A stretch of DNA of 64,000 bases from Buxus sempervirens (taxonomy: Eukaryota; Streptophyta; Magnoliopsida; Buxales; Buxaceae), in the NCBI GenBank assembly GCA_947561395.2, contig OX387183.1, forward strand, positions 11,521,402 to 11,585,401. The letters are read 5' to 3'. The notes beneath the pieces are model-generated. The model saw nothing but the letters and a program-made list of their open reading frames with translations, made no database searches and was not told the origin of the DNA. Every line of letters begins with the position of its first letter. Position 1 is the first letter of the stretch. Below, in pieces: positions 12,001 to 23,289 of this stretch. The translations under genes and the position numbers were made by a program.

Positions 12001-12478
12001 GTTTTATAATATAACACTAAAAACAAATTTTTGCAAAATTTGAATGAGTTTCATTTTATAATTCAGAGATGTTTCTACCTAAAATTTCATTTAAAAGGCT
12101 TATAAACATTATGTTGGGTGTATTTGGAAAAAATATTTTGTGAGCATTAATATAACTTTATGTCTCAATATATTTATTCTAAATCATTATTTTATAATTA
12201 TATGAAGAACAATGTGACCGAATCTAAATTATGTTTTAAAAAGCATTACCTAAAACTAAAACTAATTTTCAGTACTTAAAATTACGAGAATAACCAACAG
12301 AAGCATCAACAGCACATTTAATGCTTCTGTTGCATTTAATGCTTGCTTTTTTCGGACGAAATTGGTTTTTACTTTAAGTTTTTATAAATAACTATGATTC
12401 AGTCACCAAATTTTAGGCATTAAAAATTAATGACGCTTTTTACAGATCCTCCCTGACTGTAGAACGGCATTGATTGAC
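9052..12478. other. AT-rich repeat-laden insertion, no gene seen
   Basis: About 3.4 kb of extremely AT-rich DNA without any long ORF. A loosely conserved module recurs: AATTCTTGATAATTAGAAAT, TAGTGATACTTTTT, AATAATTGAGAATGA, then CCAAAAATGCCCTCAAAAC (around 9900-10060, 10200-10280, 10995-11120, 12410-12440). The same module follows or precedes each BAHD gene. It forms the left part of a roughly 9 kb insertion into unit Y. I could not find its termini or class. Confidence 0.5.
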
Positions 12479-12481
12479 TAA

Positions 12482-14156
12482 GAGGGTGTTTGCTAACGTG
12501 TTTGAACACTGTTTTTCGGTTTTTAAACACAAAAAACCAAAAACGTGTTTGGTAGAGGGAGTTTTCAAACCGTTTTTTAGAAAAATGGTTGAAAAACATC
12601 TCTGTTTTTAAAAACTGAAATTTTTGGTTTTTAAAAACGACGAACTGGGTTTTGATTCGATGGCATTTTTGTAATACTCTTATTTCTTTTATCTTCGATA
12701 GTTTTTCATCTCCACTGTCTTCCGCACAAAAACTCCTCTTCGTCGAGGCATCTACGTGAAAGAGAAAGAAGCAGAATCAATGCTTAACTGAGCTTCTTGA
12801 ACGAGCTTAGAGTGAGAGGTTTCGCTTCCTCTACTTTGTCTCTCCTACTGAAACCATCTTTTAAGGTTTTAGAAACTAGAAAATCTTTATTTTAGGGTTT
12901 TAGTAAGAGGGGAAGAAAGAAGGAAAAGATGTTGCTTTGAAGTGCATCAACGCTGATTATGAATTCATCGTGGATTACGCAGTCGACGGAGTCGTCACCG
13001 GAATCTGAGGAGAGTAGAGAAGGGGACACAATTGCTTTCAGATTTTCAGTCCTTCTCGTTATGAAGCGATTCAGTGCCGCTCTCTGGCTCCGTATCATCT
13101 CTAATCTTTATCTAACGGTACCCCATCTCTCCCAGTGTACCCGAACCTGAGATTTAAATCTCAGGCTGGTCTCTTCACTATCTAACTCCTACGGAGGAAG
13201 GTACAGAGTACGTATTTTCATTGAGATTTGAGTTCAGATAATGTGCTTTTATATCATCAACATGGGGAGATTCTTCGTAGCCAACGATTGAGAAGATGCT
13301 ACTTCAGTCCACCAAAGCGAGGAGCAACTGCCGCTGCCATCCCGAGTACTGTCTTTTCACCCCTTCTTTTAAACTTGGATTCCGGTTTGGATGGATTGGT
13401 GGAGGGGATGGAGGAGGGTTGTGCCTTGTATGTTGGGAGTGATGGGGGAAGGTTTTGTGGTGGTGGAAATGGAGGTAAAGGATCAGACCTCAATATGGTC
13501 TGAGCTTGGTGGCTCTAGTGGCATCGTTGCCCTTATTGCTTGCTAAGAATAAAAAAAAAAAGAGAAGACAGAGAGGGAGAGAGAGGAGAGAGAAAGGGGG
13601 CGAGAGAAGAGGCTGGTGCCGTACCTGGTTTGCCTCCTTGAGGCTCTCGGCGAGTGCCAACTCTCTCCTGCTAGCCGAATGAACAAGGGCGTAAGCCCTT
13701 CCTTTTTCAAAGAAGGGCTTACGCCCTTCATTTTTAAAAGATGGGCATTAGCCCTCTTTTTATATACAGCTGCATATAATAAATATTTATAATAGTAAAT
13801 ATTTATAATATATATATATATATTGAGTTTTGAATTTAAAAAATTTTAAAATTATAAATAAATATAAAATTGTAAAAAAAAAAAGTTGTATATATATGAA
13901 TGATAAATATATAAAAATTATTTTATTTAAAAAAACCATAAAAAATTATTAGAATGATATACAAACATACGTAAAAAAAACCCATAAAACAATAATTGTT
14001 ACCAAACGGGTTTTTTGTTACCTGTTTTCAAAAACCTAAAAAATAGTAATTGTTAACAAACGGATTTCTTGTCACCTGTTTTCAAAAACTAAAAAACAGT
14101 TGAAACTGTTTCTTGTTTTCAAACTGTTTTTAAAAAAAACGTTACCAAACGGCCTC
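12482..14156. mobile_element. PIF/Harbinger-type non-autonomous element 1
   Basis: 1675-bp element bounded by imperfect inverted ends, GAGGGTGTTTGCTAACG at the left and CGTTACCAAACGGCCTC at the right, with a 3-bp target duplication TAA on both sides (12479-12481 and 14157-14159). TWA 3-bp duplications are the PIF/Harbinger signature. No transposase was recognised inside; the short ORFs (12959-13150, 13228-13503 and others) show no domain. It is related to the element at 24437-36181, which lies in the opposite orientation: both share terminal sequence and a stretch reading GGCATTTTTGTAATA near one end. Confidence 0.75.
13685..13728. repeat. 17-bp perfect foldback inside Harbinger-type element
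   Basis: Arms AAGGGCGTAAGCCCTTC (13685-13701) and GAAGGGCTTACGCCCTT (13712-13728) are exact reverse complements around a 10-nt loop. Each arm is itself nearly palindromic. A third diverged copy of the word (GGGCATTAGCCCTC) follows at about 13743. Confidence 0.8.
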
Positions 14157-14433
14157 TAAATCATCAATTATTTTCAAAAGTAAACTAATGAACAAGTGTT
14201 TACCAAAAAACCAAAAAAAAAAAACCTGATGTACAAGTCGCTTAAAGCCAACTGAGCCGACGTACAAGTCAGTGTAAATAGCGATGTATTTAAGGACAAA
14301 AACAGAAAAAATATGTTAGAAAAGCAGGTCTAAATAGGAAAAAAAATCAGGACAAAGAAAGACAAAGGAAAGGGTGTTATAATTTCGGAGGAGAGAACCA
14401 CCGATGCTCGTCCTAAATCTTAACTAGTTTCTC

Positions 14434-15205
14434 ATGATTAGTTTGGGTCTATGGAATATTAGGGGGCTCAATGACTTGGCCAAGCAGCAGGAGGTCAAGA
14501 ATCTTATTTCCAAAAATAAGTTGAATCTGATTTGTATAGTTGAAACAAAGGTAAGGGAAATCAATAAGACAACTGTTCTTAACAACATCTGTCCATTCTG
14601 GAACTCTGTAGATAATTACTCCAGAGCATTGAAAGGCAGAATTTGGGTGTGTTGGAACCCATTAGAGCTGATTGTTAGCTCAACTTTTGCCACTGATCAG
14701 GTGATTCAATTGTAATGTGATTATCCAAGCTTCGCAAAGTCACTGTATGGCATCGTTTGTTTATGGTGCCAACGACTGCATCCAAAGAAGAGCCTTGTGG
14801 CATGATCTCAGAGCTTCTATTCCAGGCTGCCCATGGATTGTACTAGGTGACTTCAACTGTGTTAGAACTTTAGATGAGAAGGTGGGAGGAAATCCGATCA
14901 ATGCAAATGCTTCGAAAGATTTTAATATGTTCATTGATAGTTTTTCGTTGCTAGAACTCAAGCATAAAGGGCTGCTACACTCTTGGAGTAATAAGAGTTA
15001 TGGTAATGACATGATTTTATGTAGACTGGACAGGGTGTTGGTGAATCATTTGTGGTTGCAGGAATTCCCACAAGCGGAGGCAGACTTCCTAACTCCAAGC
15101 ATTTCGGATCATAGTCCAATCATCATTACAGCAGCCAATCAGGAGTTTCAGGGCCTAGACCATTTAAATTCTTTAACAATTGGTGTGATTATGAGGATTT
15201 CTTAG
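14434..15205 (+). pseudogene. LINE ORF2: AP-type endonuclease domain (broken)
   Basis: Encodes the apurinic-type endonuclease that nicks target DNA for LINE insertion. Visible motifs in order: WNIRGLND at the N terminus, VETKV (catalytic Glu), VLGDFN near 14840, DRVLVN, and SDHSPI near 15105, the usual C-terminal endonuclease signature. A frameshift at about 14713 splits the domain after ATDQVIQL. A second shift near 15150 separates it from the NNWCDYEDFLDIV-like linker that continues from 15211. All main catalytic motifs are still readable, so the decay is moderate. Confidence 0.8.
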
Positions 15206-15210
15206 ACATT

Positions 15211-17222
15211 GTGAACCAAGCATGGCAGTATCAGATTGTTGGCACTCCAATGTTTATATTGGTTCAGAAGTTAAAGCATGTTAAGAAGAGACTTAAGGAG
15301 TGGAGTAGATCTAAGTTCTTAGCTCTTGATTCCCAGCTCAAGGAAGCTCGATTGGCATTGCAAGTGTGTCAGAGGCAGCTATTCTCAAACCCCGGGGATT
15401 CTGATTTAGCTATTGAGGAGAAGTCTTTATCCAGGAAAGTGGCTCAAATGGACATAGACTTGGAGTCACAATTGAGACAAAAGAGTTGGATTTAGTGGCT
15501 TCAAAAGGGAGATTCTTCATTCTTCATTCTTCCACAAGGCAGTGGTGAGTAGAAGATCTAACAATAAAATCCTTAGTATCTATATGGAAGATGGTGAAAA
15601 GGTCACGGAGTGGGATCATTTGAAGAGGGTTTTTGAAGGGTATTACTCAAGCTTGCTTGGGGGACAATTGAATTCATGGGAAGGTGATAGTTTGGAAGTG
15701 GAACAGCTCATATCAAGGAACATGGCAAATAGTTGGTATGGATACCTTGGCAGCAATCAAGAGTTTCTTCTCATCAAGTGCTATGCTCAAACAGTTGAAC
15801 TCCACTTTGATCACATTGATTTCGAAAAGCAACAACCCAACGAAGGTGGGTGACTATAGACCGATATCTTGCATCAACACCATAAACAAGTGCATCTCCA
15901 AGGAAATTCTCCATCAGTATCACTTGCAGAAGGGAAGTCCAAGATGTGCAATGAAAGTGGATATAATGAAGGCTTATGATTCGGTTAGGTGGGAAGTCGT
16001 ACCAGTCTTATTGAGAGCAATGAAATTTCCCCAACAATTCATATTGTGGATTATGGCATGTGTAACTACCCCAACATATTCTCTTGCGATTAATGGATCT
16101 TCGGTTGGATTCTTTAAAGGTACTAAAGGCATAAGACAAGGTGACCCAATGTCACCATATATCTTTGTTCTTCTAATGGAGCTATTTGCAGGTATTCTCT
16201 AGTGTAGAACAAGGGAAAGGTTTGGATTTCACCCCAAGTGTAAGGAAGTGAATATCAAGGCACTGTGCTTCGCCGATGATTTGATGCTTTTTTCAAGAGC
16301 TGATCTACCATCCTTAACAGCAATATTTCAAAGTTTAGAGGACTTCGGTAGACTATCTGGGCTATGCATGAGTCAAGCAAAGAGTGCAATATTTTTCAGT
16401 GCAACCCCTCAAGAAGTACAAGACTCAATCACTAATACATGGCAAGTTACTGTGAGCAAGTTGCCTATTACTTATTTGGGGATTCCTCTCATCATGTCAA
16501 GACTAAGGGCAACTGATTGTGAACCACTTATTAACAAGATTAAGTCCAAGATCCAGAGCTGGAAAGCTAAAGCTTTGTCTTATGCAGGACGAGCCCAACT
16601 ACTGAAATCTGTCCTATTCTCCATGGCAATGAATTGGCTCTCATTGTTTATTCTACCTAAAAAGATTATTAAAGAAGTTGAGGCCATGTGCAAAAGTTTT
16701 CTTTGGGCAGGTCCTGACATGCATAAGAAGGTGGTGCCGATCAATTGGAAGACTGTATGTTCTCCAACTAGTGAAGGGGGATTGGGTTGCATTGACATCC
16801 AAGTGTGGAACAAAGCAGCGGTTGCTTGGCATCTATGGCATATTGTCGCAGGTGACCAATCACAATGGGTGAAGTGGATTAACGAGTATAGGCTGAAAGG
16901 TAATTCAATATGGCAAGTGAAAATTCCAGCAGGGGCGTCTTGGGTCTGGCGTAATATTCTTAAGTTAAGGGAGCAAGTCTTCAAGTTTTTCAAGCACAAA
17001 GTTGGGGATGGTGCTGCAACAAGCCTGTGGTGGGATAATTGGCTTCCTATAAGCCCGTTGTTCAACAGAGTTGGGGCCAGAATTTGCTGTGAGGCTACAC
17101 TTCCACTAAATGCAAAGGTCTCTTCAATCATTGAAGGCAATTCTTGGTGGCTGCCACATGATCAAACTCATGAGTTAATGGAGGTAAGGAATGCTCTTGA
17201 TACTTTACCAAGCCCATACTAG
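15211..17222 (+). pseudogene. LINE ORF2: reverse transcriptase domain (deleted, frameshifted)
   Basis: Reverse transcriptase of the LINE in several frames. Motifs: YRPISCIN near 15855, KVDIMKAYDSVRWE near 15955, GIRQGDPMSPYIF near 16130, the catalytic FADD box (16268-16279; Phe in place of the more common Tyr), YLGIPL near 16475, and the thumb region to 17222. Compared with the intact order, the KAPGPDGF-type motif and its surroundings are missing after about 15720. Most of the region between YRPISCIN and KVDIMKAYD (the SAFIKGR-type motif) is also lost. These look like two internal deletions. The minus-strand ORF at 16580-17140 is a shadow. Confidence 0.8.
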
Positions 17223-17964
17223 AATAGAGAGGATAAAGTACTATGGTTGCCATCAAAATCTGGGTTGTTCTCGTTGAAGGAAACCTATATGGCAATGAGA
17301 GAGGTGAATCAAGATGTGGCATGGAAGCTTTTAGTGTAGTTCAAAGGAAATATTCCCAGACATGCATTTATTTTATGGATTGCAATCAACCAAAGACTAC
17401 CTACACAAGATAGATTGAGTAGGCTCAACATCTTGAATAGCTCAAAGTGTGTTCTATGTAGGGCAAACGCGGAAAATATGAACCACTTGTTTTTTCTTTG
17501 CCCTTACTCAGCAAGCATATGGTGGGATGTTATGGGCAAGAATGGTATTAACTCTCCTCCACATAGGTGGGAACAAGCCATACAATAGGCTACTGATTCT
17601 TTGAAAGGTGAAAGTCTAATTGCAAAGGTGAAGAAGATGTCGTTTGCAGCCATGATTTATCAGATATGGATGGAGCGAAACAGAAGAATTTTCCAGCTCA
17701 AAGCAAGACCGGGTAAGGAACTATTACAACTCATAGTCATGGATGTTCAACTGAAATTATTGTGCTCTCGACTTGAAGTGAAGGAAAGTCAAGCGAATAG
17801 AGTTTTTTGTGCTAAGTGGAATCTCAATCCAACATTTATCCAAAACTTGTAATTGGTTGTAAGTGAGGTGCTATGCCTCATGGATGTTGGATAGGATCCC
17901 TTCCAGCAAGCATCATTTTGTATGTTTGTACATTGTTAATTAATACAAATACATCTTACTTTCC
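17223..17964 (+). pseudogene. LINE ORF2: zinc-binding C terminus and 3' UTR
   Basis: Continues the ORF2 frame past a stop at 17221. Translation gives FSLKETYMAM, then an in-frame stop, then a plant RVT zinc-binding segment: IPRHAFILWIA, LPTQDRLSRL, CVLC, NHLFFLCPYS and IWWDV (about 17350-17530). A stop at about 17588 precedes the last piece, IYQIWMERNRRIFQ, at about 17650-17700. The remaining 130 bp before the poly(A) tail are a non-coding 3' UTR. Unlike the LINE at 20299-24052 there is no RNase H domain. Confidence 0.75.
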
Positions 17965-18029
17965 AAAAAAAAAAAAAAAAATCAGGACAAAAGGAGGACG
18001 AAGAGTTTCTTTTATAATAAGTAATATAA

Positions 18030-18593
18030 TATAATAGATTTTAGAAAGATCTGGTTCTGCATGGGCCCAAATTTGTATTTTCCGTCAATTATGCTTATTG
18101 GAAAGCCCAATATGTTATTTTCTCACTTAGGCCCATTGGAAGGCCCAGTTTCTTTTCAGGGCCAAAATGGTTATTTTGATGCCGTCAGGAATTTCTTTCA
18201 CCTAGGCTCATTTGAAGGTTTGGTAAAGTCACTTGACCAAGCTTCAATAAGCGAGTTAAATTGAAGAAATAGAATAAAAATTGGAAAGAGGGTTAAATTG
18301 AAATGAGCGTTTGGAAGAAAGGTGCAAATTTAAAATAAAGAAATATTTCAAACCCCCAAGTTCTTTATAATATCAAAGAACTTAATAAGTTCTTAAATTT
18401 ACAAAATGATACCCATGGTCTTCCACGATCAAGAATACTCAGCGGGCAATGATTGGCATCAAAATTAAAAAGAAATCTTGAAAAACTGGTTCTAATGAGA
18501 TTTTAAAAGCCATATTATATGGACAATGGGGTTATGTGGTTCTTTATTGAAGTTTTTGAGAACCATACAGGTTGTGTACAGTTGATGATCTTC
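18030..18593. repeat. Unit Y resumed: match to 1740-2240
   Basis: From TTTTAGAAAGATCTGGTT onward this matches unit X at 1751-2240, including GGGCCCAAATTTGTATTTTC and the CCCATGGTCTTC stretch. It marks the right border of the large insertion that began near 9052. The ORF at 18061-18264 is chance. Confidence 0.6.
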
Positions 18594-19097
18594 TATTAGA
18601 TTAAACATATAATCTCATGCCTGAATCTAGACTGAAAATTAAATAAATTTTGTACTTACCTGAAGACATGGTTCATTTTCACATTCTCGAATTCTCTGCA
18701 AAAGCTCACAATTAACTAGGACTAGTTCTTCCTTTCTTTTCTCCTCTTGATCAGAACCAAATATTAGATGGAGAAGAGAATGTTCTGTGTATTAGGATAG
18801 GAGAAGGGATCTAGCCTATTTATAATATAAGAGTCCTCCCATTAAGGACTTCTAATCAGATTAAGATATTATGGAGACTCCTTATCTAACATGGTCTTCT
18901 AGTCTACATACGGTAATTATCACATTATAATTATAAAGAAAATATCTCTGTGTAACTAAGGTGCACCAAACCCAATTAAATTGATCACACACAAAATATT
19001 GGGCTAACAGTAATATCATTAAAGACTATATATCCAACCTGTTTTTATAAAACCAAAATACAATTATTGCGAACCCACATAAAGGAAAATTCTATCA
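18594..19097 (-). mobile_element. Solo-LTR-like fragment, minus orientation
   Basis: A 504-bp stretch present here and, truncated, at 45073-45465, but absent from unit X, where GATGATCTTCATCAAATTT runs straight through. On the minus strand it starts TGATAGAATTTTCC (TGTTAGAATTTTCC in the Z copy), an LTR-like start. The flanks ATCTTC and CCTTC suggest a mutated 5-bp duplication. The far end lacks a clean CA, so the LTR call is tentative. Confidence 0.5.
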
Positions 19098-19288
19098 CCT
19101 TCATCAAATTTAATCCCAATAAAAAGCAATCTTCAATTTAATCACTTAGAAATCAAAAAGAGTGAGGTGAGTGAACAACCCCAAGATATTAGAAAGAACA
19201 AGAATCAATGTTGCTATGTCAAGCTATGAGCATGGCAAAACCAGCAGCGCGCCTCCATGATCACGTACACAACTCCCCTTATTTTCAG

Positions 19289-19723
19289 TGTTGATAGAGT
19301 GGGTCACCGTGGACGTTGGTTGCGGAAGTGTGGTGGAATGTTATGGTCCTAAATGTTAAGTGCTTAACCAACGAAGTCTCCATAAGCCCTGGGCTTTTGG
19401 AGCAACGGTTAGGCATGTAACAAATGGTATCAGAGCCAACCACCACGTCCCGGGTTCGAGTCTCGGAGGGGGCGACTTATAGGCTGGATTAAAATACCTT
19501 GGTATTATGTATGGGCATGGTGCTAAGTCATTGAATACTGATAGATGAGTGAAGCCGCCAAGAGGGAAAAAGGCTACCACCAGGTCAGTGTCGATAGAGT
19601 GGGCCACCGTGGACATTGGCTGCGGAAGCATGGTGGAATGTTACGGTCCTAAATGTTAAGTGCTTAACCAACGAAGTCTCCATAAGCCTTGGGGCTTTTG
19701 GAGCAATGGTTAGGCACGTAACA
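19289..19723 (+). mobile_element. TRIM (miniature LTR retrotransposon)
   Basis: A 435-bp element with two ~134-bp direct repeats, 19289-19422 and 19589-19723. Each begins TGTYGATAGAGTGGGYCACC and ends GGCAYGTAACA, in TG...CA form. Two bases after the left repeat is TGGTATCAGAGCC (19425-19437), the classic primer-binding site for initiator Met-tRNA in plant LTR elements. A purine-rich stretch (AAGAGGGAAAAAGG, about 19559-19572) precedes the right repeat. The internal part is about 166 bp with no coding capacity, as expected for a TRIM. It contains a GGGTTCGAGTCTC word resembling a tRNA B box. No clean target-site duplication; the flanking unit sequence seems altered relative to units X and Z. 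Confidence 0.85.
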
Positions 19724-20298
19724 AGTTATATCTAAAGCATGATAAAAATGTCTAATGAGATGATTAAAACAAAAAATAGAACCAAAACAATAATAATCCC
19801 ATAAAAGTAAAAGAGACGGGTTCGAAACTCTTGCAACTCCTAGGGCTAGTGACACAAAATAATGTTTGAAGCCATACCTTAATAATCAGGTTCTTTTATT
19901 AAGCAAATCAACCCCATTATCATCACCCTAGTCCGTAATTTCTTTTTGAGGTGACAATGACATAAAGATGGCTGCAAGATCTTTTTACTGTGATGATCAA
20001 ATCAAATATTGTTGAGTTTCTGCGTTGATCATTGAGATTATTTTAGGGACCCACCAACCAATCAATTGGTAGTCCACGTGATACACGTCGGACTATTTGG
20101 AATCATGCTTGTGCTATCACGTGTTTCCGTTCACGCTGACTGATAAACGTCGAGTCTTCTATAGGAGACCGTGAAACTTTTGCTGATATATATTCAACAG
20201 TTTTTCATGTAAGTAGTATTCATTGAACTTGGTATGCATTTATTGGGAATAGCTCTTTTGGGAATAGCCCTTTAGAGATTCATTGAACTTGGTATGCG
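19724..20298. other. Unit Y upstream DNA, non-coding
   Basis: Matches 2395-2750 and 3470-3560 of unit X and 46371-46980 of unit Z (CACGTGTTTCCGTTCACGCTGACTG word shared with Z). Just before the next LINE the phrase GATTCATTGAACTTGGTATGC, first seen at about 20217, is repeated at about 20277-20297, a short duplication likely linked to the insertion. Confidence 0.55.
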
Positions 20299-21131
20299 CT
20301 TTGATCATGAAAAGCGGGGCGGCAACCACGTTCAGGTAAGTAAAGCAAACCTATTTTCAAATTTCATCAATGAATGCAACCTGATTGACATTTCATGTAA
20401 AGGTATGAGATTCACCTGGTGGAATGGGAGACAAGGTGTTGGTAAGATTAGAGAGAAAATTGATAGAGTGCTTGGCTCCACCAACTGGGGTTTCCTTTTT
20501 CCAAACTCTGTTTTGTGGCAGGACCCCTGATCATGCTCCCATCTGTCTAAGCCTAAACAATAATCTTTCTAGGAGTCATAAAGTCTTTCGTTTCAAAAAA
20601 TTTTGGATTGATGAGGACTGTTGTAAAAAAACTATTGAAGACAGTTGGATGAGTAGCAAAGGCAACTTCGGTAGTAAACTATATCATCTCAAAAACAGTC
20701 TTAGTAAGTGGAATAGGAACTCTGTAGGACAAATAAATGATAGGGTCTCAAACCTATACAGAGAGCTGAAGGAAACCCAAAAGCTTTTGGAAAATAGAGA
20801 TAACCCTGACCTTGAGAGAAAAGAAAGGAACTTAAACCAAGCTTATATTTTTGCTCTTCAAGCTCAAGAGAAGTCTTGGCTTCAAAAATCTAGAGTGAAA
20901 TGGCTTAAAGACGGAGACCTGAACACTAAATTCTTTCACCTCACCACTATAAACAGAAGACATAAAAACAAAATTGTGTCCATCAGAGATGAAAATAATG
21001 ATGAGGCTAGAGAGATGCCTGAAGTGGAAAATATATTTGTTGACTATTTTAATGATCTATATTTGAATGACAGCAAAGAAAACAATTTCTCTCTTCTTGC
21101 TCATATTGTTCCTAGTGTTTCGGAAGTGTAA
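20299..21131 (+). pseudogene. LINE ORF2: C-terminal half of endonuclease plus linker
   Basis: Starts at FDHEKRGGN, the segment after the (missing) GDFNE motif. It continues NLIDISCKGMRFTW and EKIDRVLGS, then after a frameshift near 20515 TPDHAPICLSL, the terminal endonuclease signature. The linker with KSRVKWLKDGDLNTKFFH (about 20890-20940) precedes the reverse transcriptase, as in intact plant L1 elements. The frame ends in a stop at 21129-21131. Confidence 0.75.
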
Positions 21132-22659
21132 AATGACATTCTTTCAAGACCGGTTACCACTGAGGAGATCTGGAAGGCTGTTTCCAAGCTTGGAGCTCTC
21201 AAGAGCCCTGGTCCTGATGGATTTCAGGGCATTTTCTACAAAACCTACTGGGATACAGTTAGTGTTGAGGTTAGTAAAGTTATCAAAGATTTTTTTGAGA
21301 ATGGTTATTTTGATTCCAAACTTAACTACACATACATTGTTCTTATTCCCAAATGTGATAATACTAGGAAAGTGGGTGAGTTTAGACCTATCAGCCTTTG
21401 TAACTTCTGTTATAAAATCATTGCTAGAATTTTGGTTGATAGGCTAAGACCGATTATGCCTAATCTGATATCCCCCCATCAAGGTGCCTTTGTCCGAGGG
21501 AGAGTCATTCAGGAAAATGTGCTTGCTGCTCAAGAATTGTTCCATACAATAAAAAAAAAAAAAGGGAAAACCAAACAGAATCATGGGCTCTTTGCCGTCA
21601 AGCTTGACATTGCAAAGGCTTATGATAGGTTAAAATGGGATTTCATTGAAAATACTCTGCATGCTTTTGGTTTTGGAACTAAAATTGTTAACTTGCTGAT
21701 GTACTGTATGACCTCTGTCACTTACAGCATATTAATCAATGGTAAGCCATGTGGGTTAGTTAGACCCTCTCGTGGTATAAGACAAGGAGATCCCCTGTCT
21801 CCTTACATCTTTATACTAACCCAACAAGTGCTTTCTCTGGCAATTACAAAGGCTGAACAAAGAAACTTGATTCATGGCATTAAGGTTACCCGTATAGCTG
21901 AACCCGTCACCCATTTGCTATACGCGGATGATCTATTGTTGTTTGGTAGAATTGCTGAAAGTAATATCTCCAATTTTTTAGATATTACTAATATTTTTTG
22001 TGAGATGGCAGGGCACAAGATGAATCTCTCTAAATCTGAACTGTTCTTAAGTCCAAATATCAAAGGGCAAGTCAAAGGTAAAATTGCCAGAATTTTTGGA
22101 ATCAGACCCACCAAACATCCCGACAAATATTTGGGTATTCCAATTTTCCTGAATGCCCCGAAGCCTAGACACTTCAACAACTTACTGGAAAAAAATAAAC
22201 AGAAGAATGTCTGGATGGAAAGCTAAGATGCTAACTCAAGCTGGTAGGGTTACTTTAATTAACTCTGTGCTCTTGAGTACAGGTCAATATTTGATGAGCA
22301 GCATCAAACTCCCTACCAAAATCTTTGAAGACATTGACAAGGAAGCTAGAAAGTTCTATTGGTTCAAGCTTGAGAAAGAGAAAACTCTGCACACAATGTG
22401 TTGGGAAAGCTTGTGCAGACCATTAAGATATGGTGGTCTGAACAGAAAAGACACAAAAATGTTCAACCAAGCAATGCTTTCAAAGATTGCGTGGACTCTT
22501 GCTAGGGAAGAAAGCAAGATCTGGACAAATCTGTTCAAAGCTAAATACTTCCCAACTGAAACATTCTTCACACCAAAGCCAAAAGGAATGCGTCTTGGCT
22601 TTGGGAACACATTTGTAAAGCAAAGGAATTCCTCGATCTGGGGAAAATATGGCAGATAG
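21132..22659 (+). pseudogene. LINE ORF2: reverse transcriptase domain (frameshifted)
   Basis: The core is nearly complete when frames are joined: KSPGPDGF near 21205, FRPISLCN at about 21380, GAFVRGR near 21485, KLDIAKAYDRLKWD near 21600, GIRQGDPLSPYIF near 21775, and the catalytic YADD box at 21921-21932. YLGIPIF follows near 22130. A frameshift between 22180 and 22226 moves the thumb region to another frame, ending about 22659. The longest single piece is open from 21372 to 22226. Better preserved than the LINE at 14.4 kb. Confidence 0.8.
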
Positions 22660-23289
22660 CAAATGAATTATCCATTTCCATTCATGATCATAGCTGGTTT
22701 AATAGTGTTCCAAATTTGCAGGTGGACACATCAGAGTGCGAAGAAGGCATGAAGGTTGCGGAGCTCATAAATCAAAATACAAGGAGCTGGAAAGTGGAGG
22801 CTCTAAGACTTTGGTGGTTGGAACAGGTGGTACAGCAAATAGAGAGTATCCCAATTTGTAAGTACTCAATAAAGGACAAGCTAATTTGGAAAGGTATGTC
22901 AACTGGACAATTTACCCGTCTCCTCTTATAAGCTTCAAAATTCTGGAATTTCCTCTAGTCTTGAAGAGAAACAATGGCTTAAGGTGTGGCACCTCCCCTG
23001 CCCCAAAAAAATCCGCTTCTTCTTATGGAAAGTCATCAGAGAAGGAAATGCCACTAATGATATTCTTCAGCAGAGGATTGGAATCCCACTTGAACATTGT
23101 GTTTTATGTGGGGCTGAATAAGAAACCCACCTGCATTTATTTTATAAATGTGAGCTTCTAAGAGCTATTTGGTTTGGTTGTATGGGGGGCCGCTTCCCTG
23201 AAAATCCCCATCCTCAGTCATGCAAAGAATGGGTATTTCATCATGTGCTAAAAGTTGGTAAAACAGGAGACCGTTAAGGCAATCTTCTA

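Larger units (their letters stand above)
14357..17981 (+). mobile_element. L1-type LINE (ORF2 region), decayed, with poly(A) tail
   Basis: Non-LTR retrotransposon in + orientation. It starts just upstream of an ORF2 endonuclease domain and ends in a 17-A tail (17965-17981). The word TCAGGACAAA occurs directly before it (14347-14356) and directly after the tail (17982-17991), preceded on both sides by an A run; it is a probable target-site duplication, possibly longer with substitutions. There is no ORF1 (gag-like) protein, so the copy is 5' truncated or began at ORF2. Multiple frameshifts, stops and internal deletions make it inactive. Confidence 0.85.

Noticed and set aside
16580..17140. 186-aa minus-strand ORF
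   Set aside because: It is the antisense of the LINE reverse transcriptase thumb region, which is recognisable on the + strand.
9052..18030. Helitron as explanation for the 9 kb insertion in unit Y
   Set aside because: No convincing TC start, CTRR end with hairpin, or A/T insertion pattern could be read; left unclassified.
19289..19723. Cassandra-type TRIM carrying 5S rRNA sequence
   Set aside because: The LTRs have a GTTAAGTGCTTAAC word slightly like 5S rRNA, but the conserved 5S promoter boxes are not visible.
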